Shown: positions 51,717 through 60,244, counted from the stretch's first letter. The stretch: 64,000 bases of DNA from Limimonas halophila (GCF_900100655.1 NZ_FNCE01000002.1:248001-312000); one strand, 5' to 3'. Program-made: numbers and translations. The notes: generated from the sequence alone by a model not told the origin.

Positions 51717-52775
51717 ATGCGCATCCTGGTAACTGGCGGCATGGGGTTCATCGGTTCGGCGCTGGTCAGGCACCTCATCACGGATACTTCTCACGCCGTG
51801 GTAAACGTCGACAAGCTGACCTACGCCGCGAACCCGGACGCCGTGGAAGCGGTTACCGCATCGCCCAGGTATGTGTTCGCGCGTGGCGACATCGCGGACG
51901 CGGAGCGGATGCGCGAGATTTTCCGGCGGCATCCCCCCGATATCGTCATCAACCTGGCAGCGGAAAGCCACGTCGATCGCTCGATCGACGCGCCGATGGC
52001 GTTCTCGCGAACGAACATTCTTGGGACTCAGACCCTTTTGGACGTGGCGTTGACCCACTGGCACCACCTGCCGGCCGCGTCGCGGGCCGCGTTCCGCTTC
52101 CACCAGGTGTCCACGGATGAGGTCTACGGCTCCATGCCGGCGGGGTACCTCGCGAGCGAGGACACGCCGTACGCGCCCAATTCCCCGTACGCCGCGAGCA
52201 AGGCAGCCGCCGACCACCTCGTGCGGGCGTGGAATCGCACCTACGGGCTGCCCACCGTGATCACGAACTGCTCGAACTGCTACGGACCGTGGCAGTTCCC
52301 GGAAAAGCTGATCCCGCTGATGGTCACCAAGGCGCTGTCCGGCGAGGCGCTACCCGTTTATGGGACGGGCGAGAACCGGCGGGACTGGCTGCACGTCGAC
52401 GACCACGTGCGCGCGCTTGTGCTCGCCGCGACGCGCGCCGAGCCCGGATCGCACTACAATATCGGGGCCTCGGGGCCGCTGCGCAATCTCGACGTGGTTC
52501 GGGCGATCTGCAGCAGCTTGGACGAGCTCGAACCCCGAGCGGACGGCCACGGCTACGCGAACCAAATCACCTTCGTGGTGGACCGGCCCGGCCACGATCT
52601 CCGCTACGCGGTGGATCCCGCGCGCATCCGGACAGACCTCGGCTGGCAGCCGGAACACGGCTTCGACGCTGGCCTCCACGAGACCGTGCGCTGGTACCTG
52701 GGGCAGGGAACCTGGTGGCGGGACATCCGCACGAACCGCTACGCGGGCGAACGCCTCGGGCAGGCCGCAAGCTGA
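51717..52775 (+). CDS. rmlB: dTDP-glucose 4,6-dehydratase
   Basis: Second enzyme of dTDP-L-rhamnose synthesis. 352 residues, extended SDR: ILVTGGMGFIGSALVRHLI, VNVDKLTYAAN, NLAAESHVDRSID, FHQVSTDEVYGSM, YAASKAAADHLVRAW (catalytic Tyr and Lys) and NCSNCYGPWQFPEKLIPL. The ATG at 51717 follows AAGGGG and gives the family's usual N-terminus. It lies 19 bases before rmlA. Confidence 0.97.
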   Translation: MRILVTGGMGFIGSALVRHLITDTSHAVVNVDKLTYAANPDAVEAVTASPRYVFARGDIADAERMREIFRRHPPDIVINLAAESHVDRSIDAPMAFSRTNILGTQTLLDVALTHWHHLPAASRAAFRFHQVSTDEVYGSMPAGYLASEDTPYAPNSPYAASKAAADHLVRAWNRTYGLPTVITNCSNCYGPWQFPEKLIPLMVTKALSGEALPVYGTGENRRDWLHVDDHVRALVLAATRAEPGSHYNIGASGPLRNLDVVRAICSSLDELEPRADGHGYANQITFVVDRPGHDLRYAVDPARIRTDLGWQPEHGFDAGLHETVRWYLGQGTWWRDIRTNRYAGERLGQAAS

Positions 52776-52794
52776 ACGATCGAGGGAGCGTGGC

Positions 52795-53733
52795 ATGAAG
52801 GGCGTCATCGTCGCCGGCGGGAGCGGCACGCGGCTGTATCCGGCCACCCTTGCGGTGAACAAGCAGTTGCTGCCCGTCTACGACAAGCCGCTCATCTATT
52901 ATCCGCTCAGCACCCTCATTGCCGCCGGGATCGACGACATCCTACTGGTCGTGCGGCCGGAGGATCAGGCGCGGTTCGAGCAGCTGCTCGGCGACGGCCG
53001 CCATCTCGGCATCAGAATCCGCTTCGCCGTGCAGGCGGAACCCAAAGGCATCGCCCACGCCCTTATCGTTGCGCGGCCGCATCTGAACGGCGAGGGCGCG
53101 ACCGTGATGTTGGGGGACAACATCTTCCTCGACCCCGATCTTCCGGCACACCTTCGCGCCGCCGCCGGCAAGCCCGGCGGCCACGTGGTGGCCACGTGGG
53201 TGCGGTCCCCCGAACGTTACGGGGTGGTCACGCTCGATGCCCAGGGTCGGCCGCTGGAACTCGTGGAAAAACCTGATCCGGCGCCTTCGAATTGGGCCGT
53301 GACGGGCGTTTACGTCTACGACTCTCGCGCGAGCGAGGTAGCGGCGAACCTGACGCCGTCGGGCCGCGGCGAGCTGGAAATCACGGACCTGAACGCGTGG
53401 TATCTGGACCGCGGGGAACTGACGGTCCATCGGCTCGAAACGCCGGACAGCTGGATCGACGCCGGCACGCACGACGCGATGTTGGCTGCGGCCTCGCACA
53501 TCCGGGCCCTGGAACGGGAAGACGGCGGAAAAATCGGCTGCGTCGAGGAAGCCGCGTACCGTGCTGACCGCATCAGCGCCGACGCATTGCGCGACCTCGG
53601 CGCTCGGCAGGCGAAATCCGGCTACGGCGCCCATCTGTTGAAAATCGCTGAAACTGCAGGCGATCGTGTCGGAACTGGGGCCGGCAACCGGGCCGATATC
53701 GGGCGGAATCACGCAGTCAGCCCGTCCGCTTGA
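52795..53733 (+). CDS. rmlA: Glucose-1-phosphate thymidylyltransferase
   Basis: Makes dTDP-glucose, the first step to dTDP-rhamnose. 312 residues with IVAGGSGTRLYPATLAVNKQ, LLPVYDKPLIYYPLSTL, VMLGDNIFLDPDL, RSPERYGVVTLD and SWIDAGTHDAML. About 20 residues longer at the C-terminus than E. coli RmlA, with a low-complexity end. It converges on rmlD with 27 bases between stops. Confidence 0.96.
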   Translation: MKGVIVAGGSGTRLYPATLAVNKQLLPVYDKPLIYYPLSTLIAAGIDDILLVVRPEDQARFEQLLGDGRHLGIRIRFAVQAEPKGIAHALIVARPHLNGEGATVMLGDNIFLDPDLPAHLRAAAGKPGGHVVATWVRSPERYGVVTLDAQGRPLELVEKPDPAPSNWAVTGVYVYDSRASEVAANLTPSGRGELEITDLNAWYLDRGELTVHRLETPDSWIDAGTHDAMLAAASHIRALEREDGGKIGCVEEAAYRADRISADALRDLGARQAKSGYGAHLLKIAETAGDRVGTGAGNRADIGRNHAVSPSA

Positions 53734-53760
53734 TACGAGATCCCGCCAAGTCGGGCTGGA

Positions 53761-54666
53761 TCACCAGCCGCTGTCGAGGAGCTCCGTGACGACACGGGCG
53801 AGGCTGTCCTGCCATGGCGGCACCGTGATGCCGTACATGGCGGAGAGGCGGTCGCACGAGAGACGGGCGAATTGCGGCCGCGCCGCGGCCGTCGGCCATT
53901 GGTCGGTCGTCACGGGTTCCAGCGTCGGGATGGCGCGCCCGGGTTGCGTCCGTTCCGCGACCGCAAAGACGTGTTCTGCCAAGCCGTACCACGACGTCCA
54001 GCCGCTGCCGGTGCAGTGAAACGTGCCGTACAGGGTGTTGTTCGGCCCATTCATTAGACGGTCCGCAATGTCGAGGCAGGCGGCCGCGAGATCGTGCGCG
54101 GCCGTCGGGTTCCCATATTGATCGGTGACGATTCGGAGCTCACGGCGCTCCGCACCGACCCGCAGCATCGTCTTCACGAAGTTGTGGCCGAACGCGCTGT
54201 ACAGCCACGAGGTGCGCAGGATCACATGCTGCGCCAGGATGCTGCGCAGCGCTGCTTCGCCGGCCGCCTTGCTTTGGCCGTAGACGTTAATTGGCGAAAC
54301 TTCGTCCTGTTCCGTGTAAGGTGCGCGTTTCCGACCGTCGAAGACATAGTCCGTGGAAACGTGGATCAAGGCAGCATTCACGTCGCGGCACGCGTTTGCG
54401 AGATGAACCACGCCATCGTCGTTGAGCCGGAACGCGGCCGTCGGCTCGCTCTCGGCCTGATCCACGGCCGTGTACGCCGCGGCGTTGATCACCACCTTCG
54501 GATTGATGGCGGCGACCACTTCGGAAATTGCTGTGGCGTCCGTCACGTCCGCCTGGTCCCGGCCGAGGATGGCGAGCGCACGCCCCCGATATCGCGCCGT
54601 GCGCTCGAGTTCCCGGGCGAGCTGACCGTTGCGACCCACGACGAGGATGGCGGATGTCGAGGTCAT
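53761..54666 (-). CDS. rmlD: dTDP-4-dehydrorhamnose reductase
   Basis: Last step to dTDP-L-rhamnose. 301 residues: ILVVGRNGQLARELERTA, VVINAAAYTAVDQAE, HVSTDYVFDGRK, PYTEQDEVSPINVYGQSKAAG (Tyr-x-x-x-Lys in YGQSK), RTSWLYSAFGHNFVKTML, VTDQYGNPTAAHDLA. The ATG at 54666 is preferred to a GTG four codons earlier. It follows rmlC by 24 bases. Confidence 0.95.
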   Translation of the reverse strand: MTSTSAILVVGRNGQLARELERTARYRGRALAILGRDQADVTDATAISEVVAAINPKVVINAAAYTAVDQAESEPTAAFRLNDDGVVHLANACRDVNAALIHVSTDYVFDGRKRAPYTEQDEVSPINVYGQSKAAGEAALRSILAQHVILRTSWLYSAFGHNFVKTMLRVGAERRELRIVTDQYGNPTAAHDLAAACLDIADRLMNGPNNTLYGTFHCTGSGWTSWYGLAEHVFAVAERTQPGRAIPTLEPVTTDQWPTAAARPQFARLSCDRLSAMYGITVPPWQDSLARVVTELLDSGW

Positions 54667-54690
54667 GGTCGGGACCACCGTGTCCGTGGC

Positions 54691-55248
54691 TCAGGTGAAG
54701 AAATGTGGCAGATCCCGCAAACGCGGATAGCTGCGGTCCTTGTCCGACAGAACCGCATTGTCGCCGCGAACGGGCCAATTGATCGCGAGGTCCGGGTCGT
54801 CCCAGCGCACGCCGCGCTCGTGCTCCGGCGCGTATCCGGCGGTAACGAGGTACACGACTTCGGTATCGTCGGTCAGCGTGCAGAACCCGTGCGCGAAGCC
54901 TTCCGGGATGAAGAGCTGATTCCAGGCGTCGGTGCTCAGGGTATGGCTTACGTGCTGGCCGAACGTGGGTGCGCCGGACCGCAGATCGACGGCAACATCC
55001 AAAAGCCGGCCACGCACCACGCGGACCAGTTTCGCCTGCGCGTAAGGTGGGATCTGGAAGTGGAGCCCGCGGACCGTGCCGGCCGTTCGGGACAGCGAGT
55101 GATTTTCCTGCACGAATCCGGCCTCGATGCCGTGTGCTTCCAGCCTGGCGGCGTTGAACACTTCCGAGAAGAAGCCGCGGCTATCCGCGAAAATCCGTGG
55201 AACAACCTCTTTGATCTCAGGGATCGCCAGCGACGTAACGGATACCAT
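54691..55248 (-). CDS. rmlC: dTDP-4-dehydrorhamnose 3,5-epimerase
   Basis: A 185-residue cupin enzyme: FADSRGFFSEVFN, QENHSLSRTAGTVRGLHFQI (catalytic His in RGLHFQ), VAVDLRSGAPTFGQH, QLFIPEGFAHGFCTL, TDDTEVVYLVTAGYAPEHER and RWDDPDLAINWPV are all present. It starts the leftward rmlC-rmlD pair. With rmlB-rmlA facing it, the four-gene dTDP-rhamnose pathway is complete in 3.5 kb. Confidence 0.97.
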   Translation of the reverse strand: MVSVTSLAIPEIKEVVPRIFADSRGFFSEVFNAARLEAHGIEAGFVQENHSLSRTAGTVRGLHFQIPPYAQAKLVRVVRGRLLDVAVDLRSGAPTFGQHVSHTLSTDAWNQLFIPEGFAHGFCTLTDDTEVVYLVTAGYAPEHERGVRWDDPDLAINWPVRGDNAVLSDKDRSYPRLRDLPHFFT

Positions 55249-55492
55249 CCGGCTTGCTCCTGGTGCCGAACCGAATGGCCGTCAACCTAGCCACAGTCGC
55301 ATCGCCGCGCATATAGCTCTTCGGCGCAACGGCCGTCGACCAAAACCGCCTGCGGCCGGTGCAATCCGCCACCCTCAGCGACCAAAGTTTTAGCATAATA
55401 TGGATTATGCGCGCGTCTTGGCTGCACTTTTCAGCGATCCTCTCGGCGCCCTGGCATCGCGTGACACGGCCGCCATTCGTCAGCGATGGCCT

Positions 55493-55726
55493 TTAACGGT
55501 ACTGGCGGATATGTCCGGTTATTCGGTCCACCGTGAGCCACAGCGCCGTTGCGCCAGACTGGCCGACGAGATGCACGCGAGCCACCTGGTCGTCGACGAG
55601 TTCGATTTCCTTAATGCGGAAGTATGGGAGCTTCGCGGCCCGGAAGCGCTGCTTCACGCTTTCCCGAATGGCGCTCTCCGTGAGCGATCGGCAGGCCGGC
55701 GCGGCGTCGGCATCCTGGGCGTGCAT
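55493..55726 (-). CDS. Small hypothetical protein
   Basis: A 77-residue protein with no signal peptide. After a short variable start it reads LTESAIRESVKQRFRAAKLP and YFRIKEIELVDDQVARVHLV, ending LTVDRITGHIRQYR. The pattern of one helix then beta strands is reminiscent of small PepSY-like folds, but I would not assign it. GGGGAGG eight bases before the ATG supports the start. The opposite-strand open frame over the same bases shows no family features. It stands alone between rmlC and the Crp/Fnr gene. Confidence 0.55.
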   Translation of the reverse strand: MHAQDADAAPACRSLTESAIRESVKQRFRAAKLPYFRIKEIELVDDQVARVHLVGQSGATALWLTVDRITGHIRQYR

Positions 55727-55940
55727 CTGGACAACCTCCCCGTTGCGCACCGCCTGTCACGGCGACGTCGTGCGGATGACCGGCGCCCCGTTTGCCGCCC
55801 ATTCAGACGGACCCCTGTCTTGTGTTTGGTCGGTCGACAGGTTCCTGACCGCTTGTGGTTTTTGATATCGGTCAGCAGTCCCTCGTTATGTCGGTGATGC
55901 ACCAATTTCGAGGGAAACGAAACCTGTCTTTCGGCGTACT

Positions 55941-55971
55941 GCGGGCGGCCTACCCGAAACGCGCCGCCCGC
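55941..55971. other. Hairpin after the second Crp/Fnr gene
   Basis: GCGGGCGGC (55941-55949) and GCCGCCCGC (55963-55971) pair perfectly over 9 bases with a 13-base loop, 13 bases beyond the stop of the leftward Crp/Fnr gene. There is no T-tract, so terminator function is only possible. Confidence 0.35.
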
Positions 55972-55983
55972 GGGTCAAAGGGG

Positions 55984-56709
55984 TCAGCTGTTGTACAGGG
56001 CGTGCAGCCGGGGGCGATCCAGGAGATGCAGCGTCCCGTTCGCCACCCGGGCAATGCCCGCCTGACGCAAGCGCGTGAGCGTGCGGCTGACATGGACATT
56101 GCTCAGGCCCAGGGCGTCACCGATGTCTGTTTGTGTCAGCGGACACGGGCACACGGGCCCATCGGTCAGTCCGGCGCGCTGGGAGCGGTCGAAGAGCTCC
56201 AGGAGGAACGCGGCAACCCGCTCGATCGCCGTGCGCCGGCCGATGTTGACGAGGTGTTCGCTCAGCGCGGCATTGTGGCCGGCGAAGAGCGAGAGGGCGT
56301 GGCGGCTCATGCGCGGTGACGCTGTCAGGCACGTCAAGAGGCGTGCGTGGTCGAAGACCCACACGGACACCGGCGTCACCGCTTCCGCGGCACACGGCAT
56401 CGTGGCCCGTGCGTGCGGGAAAAGCCCGAGTACGTCCCCGGGCAAGAAGATGTCGATCACCTGGCGCCGCCCATCGGCCAGCAGTCGCGAGGTCAGCGCC
56501 CATCCCTCACGGACCTGAAAGATCTCGGTGCAGGGTTCGTTCTCGCTGAAGAGGAGCGCCCCTGCCCCATACCCCCGGGCGGGCTTCCGGCTCGGGTCCA
56601 GGGCGGCCCGTTCCGTCTCCGACATCCCGGGAAATGGGGGCCGGTCAACCGCGGCACAGGTCCCGCACGCGTCGGCGGCAGCGTGTGTACGCGAGAATGC
56701 CCGTGTCAT
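55984..56709 (-). CDS. Crp/Fnr-family regulator with N-terminal CxxC
   Basis: 241 residues. An N-terminal extension with CGTC at 15-18 is followed by a cyclic-nucleotide-type barrel (GAGALLFSENEPCTEIFQVR, RRQVIDIFLPGDVLGLF). The helix-turn-helix is LTQTDIGDALGLSNVHVSRT. The CxxC plus a cysteine in NEPCTE recalls the iron-sulfur FNR group, but the full four-cysteine pattern is not clear, so oxygen sensing is only a possibility; FixK-like is the alternative. The ATG at 56709 was chosen for its position just before the CGTC segment; the longer frame upstream has no family features. Confidence 0.85.
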   Translation of the reverse strand: MTRAFSRTHAAADACGTCAAVDRPPFPGMSETERAALDPSRKPARGYGAGALLFSENEPCTEIFQVREGWALTSRLLADGRRQVIDIFLPGDVLGLFPHARATMPCAAEAVTPVSVWVFDHARLLTCLTASPRMSRHALSLFAGHNAALSEHLVNIGRRTAIERVAAFLLELFDRSQRAGLTDGPVCPCPLTQTDIGDALGLSNVHVSRTLTRLRQAGIARVANGTLHLLDRPRLHALYNS

Positions 56710-57041
56710 TGGCCCACCCAGGTCGGCGGCATCCCGAGCGGGAGCCGGAACAAGGCTGTGTTCATCGGACTGCCGGCACTCACCTTGGGCGGAACGGCCG
56801 TTGGCCCGGCCGTCCAAAACCTCCCGCGATGGTTCGAACCGGGAGAGCACCCCGATGGCCCGCGATTGCGGGGGGAGATTATTGCAGACGCCGCCGTGTT
56901 TCGGAGCTACACATCGGAATAAGCGCGTACGCCCGGTTCGCGACCGAAACACCTACCCGGGTCGGTCCCGCACAACATGGCCCGGCTGCGCGACTCCGCG
57001 ACCGGTCCGCAGGCACGCAAACACCCTGCGCTCATTAGCGC
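56710..57041. other. Intergenic region upstream of the Crp/Fnr gene
   Basis: 332 bases with no credible gene on either strand and no obvious repeat. It should contain the promoter of the leftward Crp/Fnr gene, but no clear boxes are visible. Confidence 0.4.
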
Positions 57042-57410
57042 TTAACGGCCTTGTTCCCCGGCAGTGCGAGCGCGCGCCGCGTCGATCCATCCCCGGACAC
57101 GCTTTTCGGAGATGCCCGGTTGGTCCTTTCGCAGTTGAGCGGTCAACTGCCCGGGATCGGCCGCCGCCAGGTCGGCGAAACGCGAGACACCGTGCGCTTG
57201 CAGCTTTTCCTGCGTGGCGGGGCCGATTCCTTTGATGGCTGTCAAGTCATCACCCGCCTCGGTCGCGGGTGCAGCGGGTTCCGCCTCGTGCGCCTGGCCG
57301 GGCGCTTGCGATTCCGTTCGCGCGCTGTGCTGTTCGCCCGGCGCGTCCGGTGTTTTCGGCAGCCACCAGAAAAGCAGATCCAACCAGTTCTTGAACCACT
57401 TCGTCATCAT
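57042..57410 (-). CDS. Helix-hairpin-helix protein (DUF4332-like)
   Basis: A 122-residue protein. The N-terminus MMTKWFKNWLDLLFWWLP is amphipathic and aromatic and may touch the membrane. A Glu/Ala/Pro linker (about 20-52) follows, then a helix-hairpin-helix domain (about 54-115): LTAIKGIGPATQEKLQAHGV, FADLAAADPGQL, ISEKRVRGWIDAA. Such domains occur in proteins that bind DNA non-specifically and are often appended to ribosomal protein L21-like or channel proteins; the specific role here is unknown. GAGGTG precedes the ATG. Confidence 0.75.
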   Translation of the reverse strand: MMTKWFKNWLDLLFWWLPKTPDAPGEQHSARTESQAPGQAHEAEPAAPATEAGDDLTAIKGIGPATQEKLQAHGVSRFADLAAADPGQLTAQLRKDQPGISEKRVRGWIDAARARTAGEQGR

Positions 57411-57901
57411 CGCGCACCTCTCCTTCGTCAGGCTCGCCGCAGATGGCGGGATGCCTGCATGACCTTGATACGGATAACTCTTTCCAAACGAAAGGCACTC
57501 AGGTCGAAAAAGGGGGCGATACCATCGTCGTTAGGCCGCCATGCGGACAAAAGCTGTCCATTCATACCACCTCCGGGCTGCGTTTGGCTGAGACACCGAA
57601 GCTGCTTTTGTTTGGAAGGCTCCAAATGAGCCTTCTAATCTTAGCCAGACAGGTCCGAACACAAAGAATGACAGGATGTTCCCAAAAATACCTATTCTGG
57701 TCATCGTTCACGGAGCGCATTTCTCGAAAACGTCATCCCGTTTTCGGAAAAAACGCATTACCCAAATTTTATGCTCGTATCATTGGTGGAACCCGCAGTA
57801 TGCTCATAAACCACCAGGGGCGTGACGCGTGCGGGCTCAACGTTAGCCGCGGCACTTAACTGGCATCAGATGACCATGCTCCAACGCGAGGATCAAAAAC
57901 G
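57411..57901. other. Long AT-richer spacer with two inverted repeats
   Basis: 491 bases between the divergent HHH-protein and LuxR-type genes. Two perfect 8-base inverted repeats are present: GAAGGCTC-CAAAT-GAGCCTTC (57615-57635) and CGAAAACG-TCATCC-CGTTTTCG (57725-57746). The second is followed by GAAAAAA rather than T, so it is not a rightward terminator; an operator for the LuxR-type gene is possible. An open frame at 57443-57859 has no family features, no SD and unusual composition; I do not call it. Confidence 0.45.
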
Positions 57902-58612
57902 ATGCACATGGTCCAGCTTCCGCAGGATGCCCAGATCGAAACGACAATACACACGCATATCATCGATGCCGACCGCCTCTCACGGGACGGGACAGCGCGA
58001 ATTCTCGCCGGCTCACGGTTTTTTGTGGCTGGGGAACACTCAGACTTGGAGTCCTTTTACCGTGCCACCAAAGACGGTCAGAATCCCAAATCGCTGCTCA
58101 TGATCGATGCGAACGCCCTTCCCGAGGATGTCGCGGAGACCTTCAGCGCGTTGCGCCAGGTCACGGGCGGTGCGTTCCTGGTTGTGCTGGCCACAGCTCG
58201 GCAAGGCGAGCTTCTCTATCCGTGTTTCAATGCCGGCGCCGACGGCTGCATTCTGAAGACGATCTCGGGGGCAGCGCTGATTCCGAGCCTCAATCTGGCC
58301 ACGCTGGGTCAGCGGATCTTCCCGACCCAGTTGCTGGCGTCCGTGATGCACACGGCCACGGCTGGTCCGCGGCCCCATACCGGGCCAACCCCCGCCGCTG
58401 CGCGGCTATCGAATCGGGAGCAAGACATCCTGCGATGCCTGTCGGCAGGTTGGTCCAATAAGCAAATCGCCAACCGTCTGGACCTCACCGAGTCCACGGT
58501 CAAAGTCCATCTCAAGAGCATCATGCGCAAAATCGATGCCCGCAACCGGACGCAAGCAGCGATCTGGGCCCTGCACTACGGCGTTTCGCCTGAAGACGAG
58601 CGGCAGCCATGA
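57902..58612 (+). CDS. LuxR/NarL-type response-regulator-like protein
   Basis: 236 residues. A receiver-like N-terminal domain (about 15-130) keeps one of the two acidic pocket residues (HIIDADRLSRDG, where the second Asp is Ala), a candidate phospho-acceptor in LLMIDANALP and the Lys in GCILKTISGA. The C-terminal LuxR helix-turn-helix (about 165-225) is complete: LSNREQDILRCLSAGWSNKQ then TESTVKVHLKSIMRKI. No kinase gene is adjacent. It converges on the similar leftward gene with 14 bases between stops. Confidence 0.85.
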   Translation: MHMVQLPQDAQIETTIHTHIIDADRLSRDGTARILAGSRFFVAGEHSDLESFYRATKDGQNPKSLLMIDANALPEDVAETFSALRQVTGGAFLVVLATARQGELLYPCFNAGADGCILKTISGAALIPSLNLATLGQRIFPTQLLASVMHTATAGPRPHTGPTPAAARLSNREQDILRCLSAGWSNKQIANRLDLTESTVKVHLKSIMRKIDARNRTQAAIWALHYGVSPEDERQP

Positions 58613-58626
58613 TCGGGCCCAACGCC

Positions 58627-59295
58627 TCAACGCTCGTACCGGGGCACCTTGTCGGCCATGTGTGTGTAGAGAATCGCAGCCTCCGTCCGATTGCGAACGT
58701 GGAGCTTTCGGAAGAGTGAGCGCAGATGCCCCTTCACGCTGGCCTCTGAAATCCCGAGCATGGAAGAAATCGTCCGGTTGTCGGCCCCCTGCCCCAGCAG
58801 CGCCAGGATCGCCATTTCGCGCGATGTCAGATGATGGATCAGGCGCAGACGCAGGGCGTCGGCAACCGGCACGGCCGACGCGCCGCGCGGCATCACGGCG
58901 TAGCCATGGTGAGCCAGATAGATCACCGCCCCGGCCACCTCGAGCTGCCGGTCCCGCACGAGGATTGCGTCCACCTGCTCGATCAGCCGGGGAACCCGCG
59001 CGATGTCCGCTTCCGGAACCATGAGAACGACCGTGTGGCCGCGGCTCAGCCACTGGAACTTTTCTTCGGAGAGACTTCGCAAACTCTCCGGATCCGCGAG
59101 CACGACATCGTAGCTTCCGCCGCTGCGCTCGAAGAACGCAGAAATGCCATCGTAGCTTTCAGCAGTACACTGCGGCCCGCGTTCCACGGCGAAGGCAACC
59201 TCTTTCGCCAAGTCGGGATCAGCGCTGATGACCGCCGCGCGCAGTTGCGGTGCCGTTCCCTGGGTGCTCGCGGGCACTGTTACCTCCGCTTGCAT
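58627..59295 (-). CDS. LuxR-type regulator with degenerate receiver domain
   Basis: 222 residues. The N-terminal receiver-like domain (AAVISADPDLAKEVAF, YDVVLADPESL) lacks the conserved Lys (ILVRDRQ), and only single acidic residues remain, so phosphorylation control is doubtful. The C-terminal LuxR domain is good: LTSREMAILALLGQGADNRT and SEASVKGHLRSLFRKLHVRN. It is a distant paralogue of the convergent gene at 57902. The start at 59295 is tentative because no clear SD is visible; a GTG/ATG further upstream adds residues without family features. Confidence 0.82.
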   Translation of the reverse strand: MQAEVTVPASTQGTAPQLRAAVISADPDLAKEVAFAVERGPQCTAESYDGISAFFERSGGSYDVVLADPESLRSLSEEKFQWLSRGHTVVLMVPEADIARVPRLIEQVDAILVRDRQLEVAGAVIYLAHHGYAVMPRGASAVPVADALRLRLIHHLTSREMAILALLGQGADNRTISSMLGISEASVKGHLRSLFRKLHVRNRTEAAILYTHMADKVPRYER

Positions 59296-59810
59296 CGCGA
59301 ACGTGCGATGCCATTGGCGGCGGACCTGGAGCCACTGGACCGCACGGTGTCGCCGCATCCGGCGAGCGCGCCAACTTCACCGCCCAGATGAGCAGCATAG
59401 AGAATGTGCGGCAAATATGGTTGTTCTCATTGGCAGCAATTTTTGGATTTTCCGAACGACATTCCTCGCCTTTTTAGGCTTAATTCGATCAACATAGCGC
59501 TCTTCCGGTAATATAGGGAAGGGATCAGGATTGGCCGTATCCCACAAAGGGATGGATCACAGAGAAACGGGAATGGCGTTTTTAACTTATTCGATTTAAA
59601 ATTTTTCGTGTAATAAATGCTATAGCAATTCGTTTGTTCCGATAAAAAAACCAAACGCGCGCCGTCCAGCAAGGTGGCGATTCGTGGCGGCTTGACCGCG
59701 CGACGTTGACTGCTCCGCCTCACCAAGCGCCATCGCGCCCAATCGACCGGATACCGCGAATTTGGCGAATAAGCCAAATAAGAAGGCCGCTTGAAATGAC
59801 CCAGCGGAGG
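59296..59810. other. AT-rich intergenic region between the LuxR-type gene and tRNA-Arg
   Basis: 515 bases with no credible gene. The stretch 59480-59660 is strikingly AT-rich for this genome, with runs of A and T. A 7-base inverted repeat, ATTTGGC-GAATAA-GCCAAAT, at 59760-59779 lies about 30 bases beyond the tRNA-Arg 3' end and could help end its transcript, though no T-tract follows. The region may carry the promoter of the leftward regulator or be acquired DNA next to a tRNA. Confidence 0.45.
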
Positions 59811-59887
59811 TGGTGCGCCCAGGAGGACTTGAACCTCCAACCCCGGGATTAGAAGTCCCGCGCTCTATCCTGTTGAGCTATGGGCGC
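59811..59887 (-). tRNA. tRNA-Arg (anticodon UCU)
   Basis: 77 bases with CCA encoded (59813-59811). The acceptor stem pairs GCGCCCA (59887-59881) with TGGGCGC (59821-59815). The anticodon loop is CTTCTAA with anticodon TCT, and the T-arm carries GGTTCAAGTCC. Confidence 0.95.
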
Positions 59888-59903
59888 ACAATCGCAGCGG
59901 GCG

Positions 59904-60209
59904 TTAGTGGGTCCACATCCCCAAACGGCCGTAGGTGAAATTGTCCCCGTACCACTTGGGTTTCACCGTGCGGCGGCGTTCCGGTTCCACGGAGTACATG
60001 TAGCCCTCGCGCTCGCAGTGACGGATCGCGTCTTCCTTGCTCGGGAAAAACAGCCGCACCTGCGTCTGCGTATCGGAACTGGTCGTCCAGCCCATGAGCG
60101 GCTCGACCTCGCGTTTGTGCTCGGGCTCGAACTCGAGAACCCAGTGGTCGGTGCGGGCCTTGCCGGACTGTGTCGCGGACTTCGGCAGCTGATAGATGCG
60201 GGCCTGCAT
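59904..60209 (-). CDS. NDUFS4-like complex I accessory subunit
   Basis: A 101-residue ETC complex I subunit domain protein, the bacterial counterpart of mitochondrial NDUFS4 (18 kDa subunit), which stabilises NADH:ubiquinone oxidoreductase. It reads ARIYQLPKSATQSGKARTDHW, WVLEFEPEHKREVEPLMGWT, QVRLFFPSKEDAIRHCEREG, and ends KPKWYGDNFTYGRLGMWTH (conserved blocks of the family). Such genes are typical of alphaproteobacteria and are usually away from the nuo operon, as here. It sits between two tRNA genes on the same strand. Confidence 0.93.
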   Translation of the reverse strand: MQARIYQLPKSATQSGKARTDHWVLEFEPEHKREVEPLMGWTTSSDTQTQVRLFFPSKEDAIRHCEREGYMYSVEPERRRTVKPKWYGDNFTYGRLGMWTH

Positions 60210-60244
60210 GGCGGCGCCATTCCCGTGCTGTGGAGCGCATGTGC

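Noticed and set aside
57465-57478. TTGAT-N4-ATAAC resembling an FNR box
   Set aside because: Two mismatches in one half-site and no suitable gene spacing; chance level.
57443-57859. 138-codon open frame in the spacer before the LuxR-type gene
   Set aside because: No SD, no family features, and it covers both inverted repeats; more likely non-coding.
59427-59840. 137-codon minus-strand frame starting inside tRNA-Arg
   Set aside because: Begins within the tRNA and runs through AT-rich non-coding DNA; no protein features.
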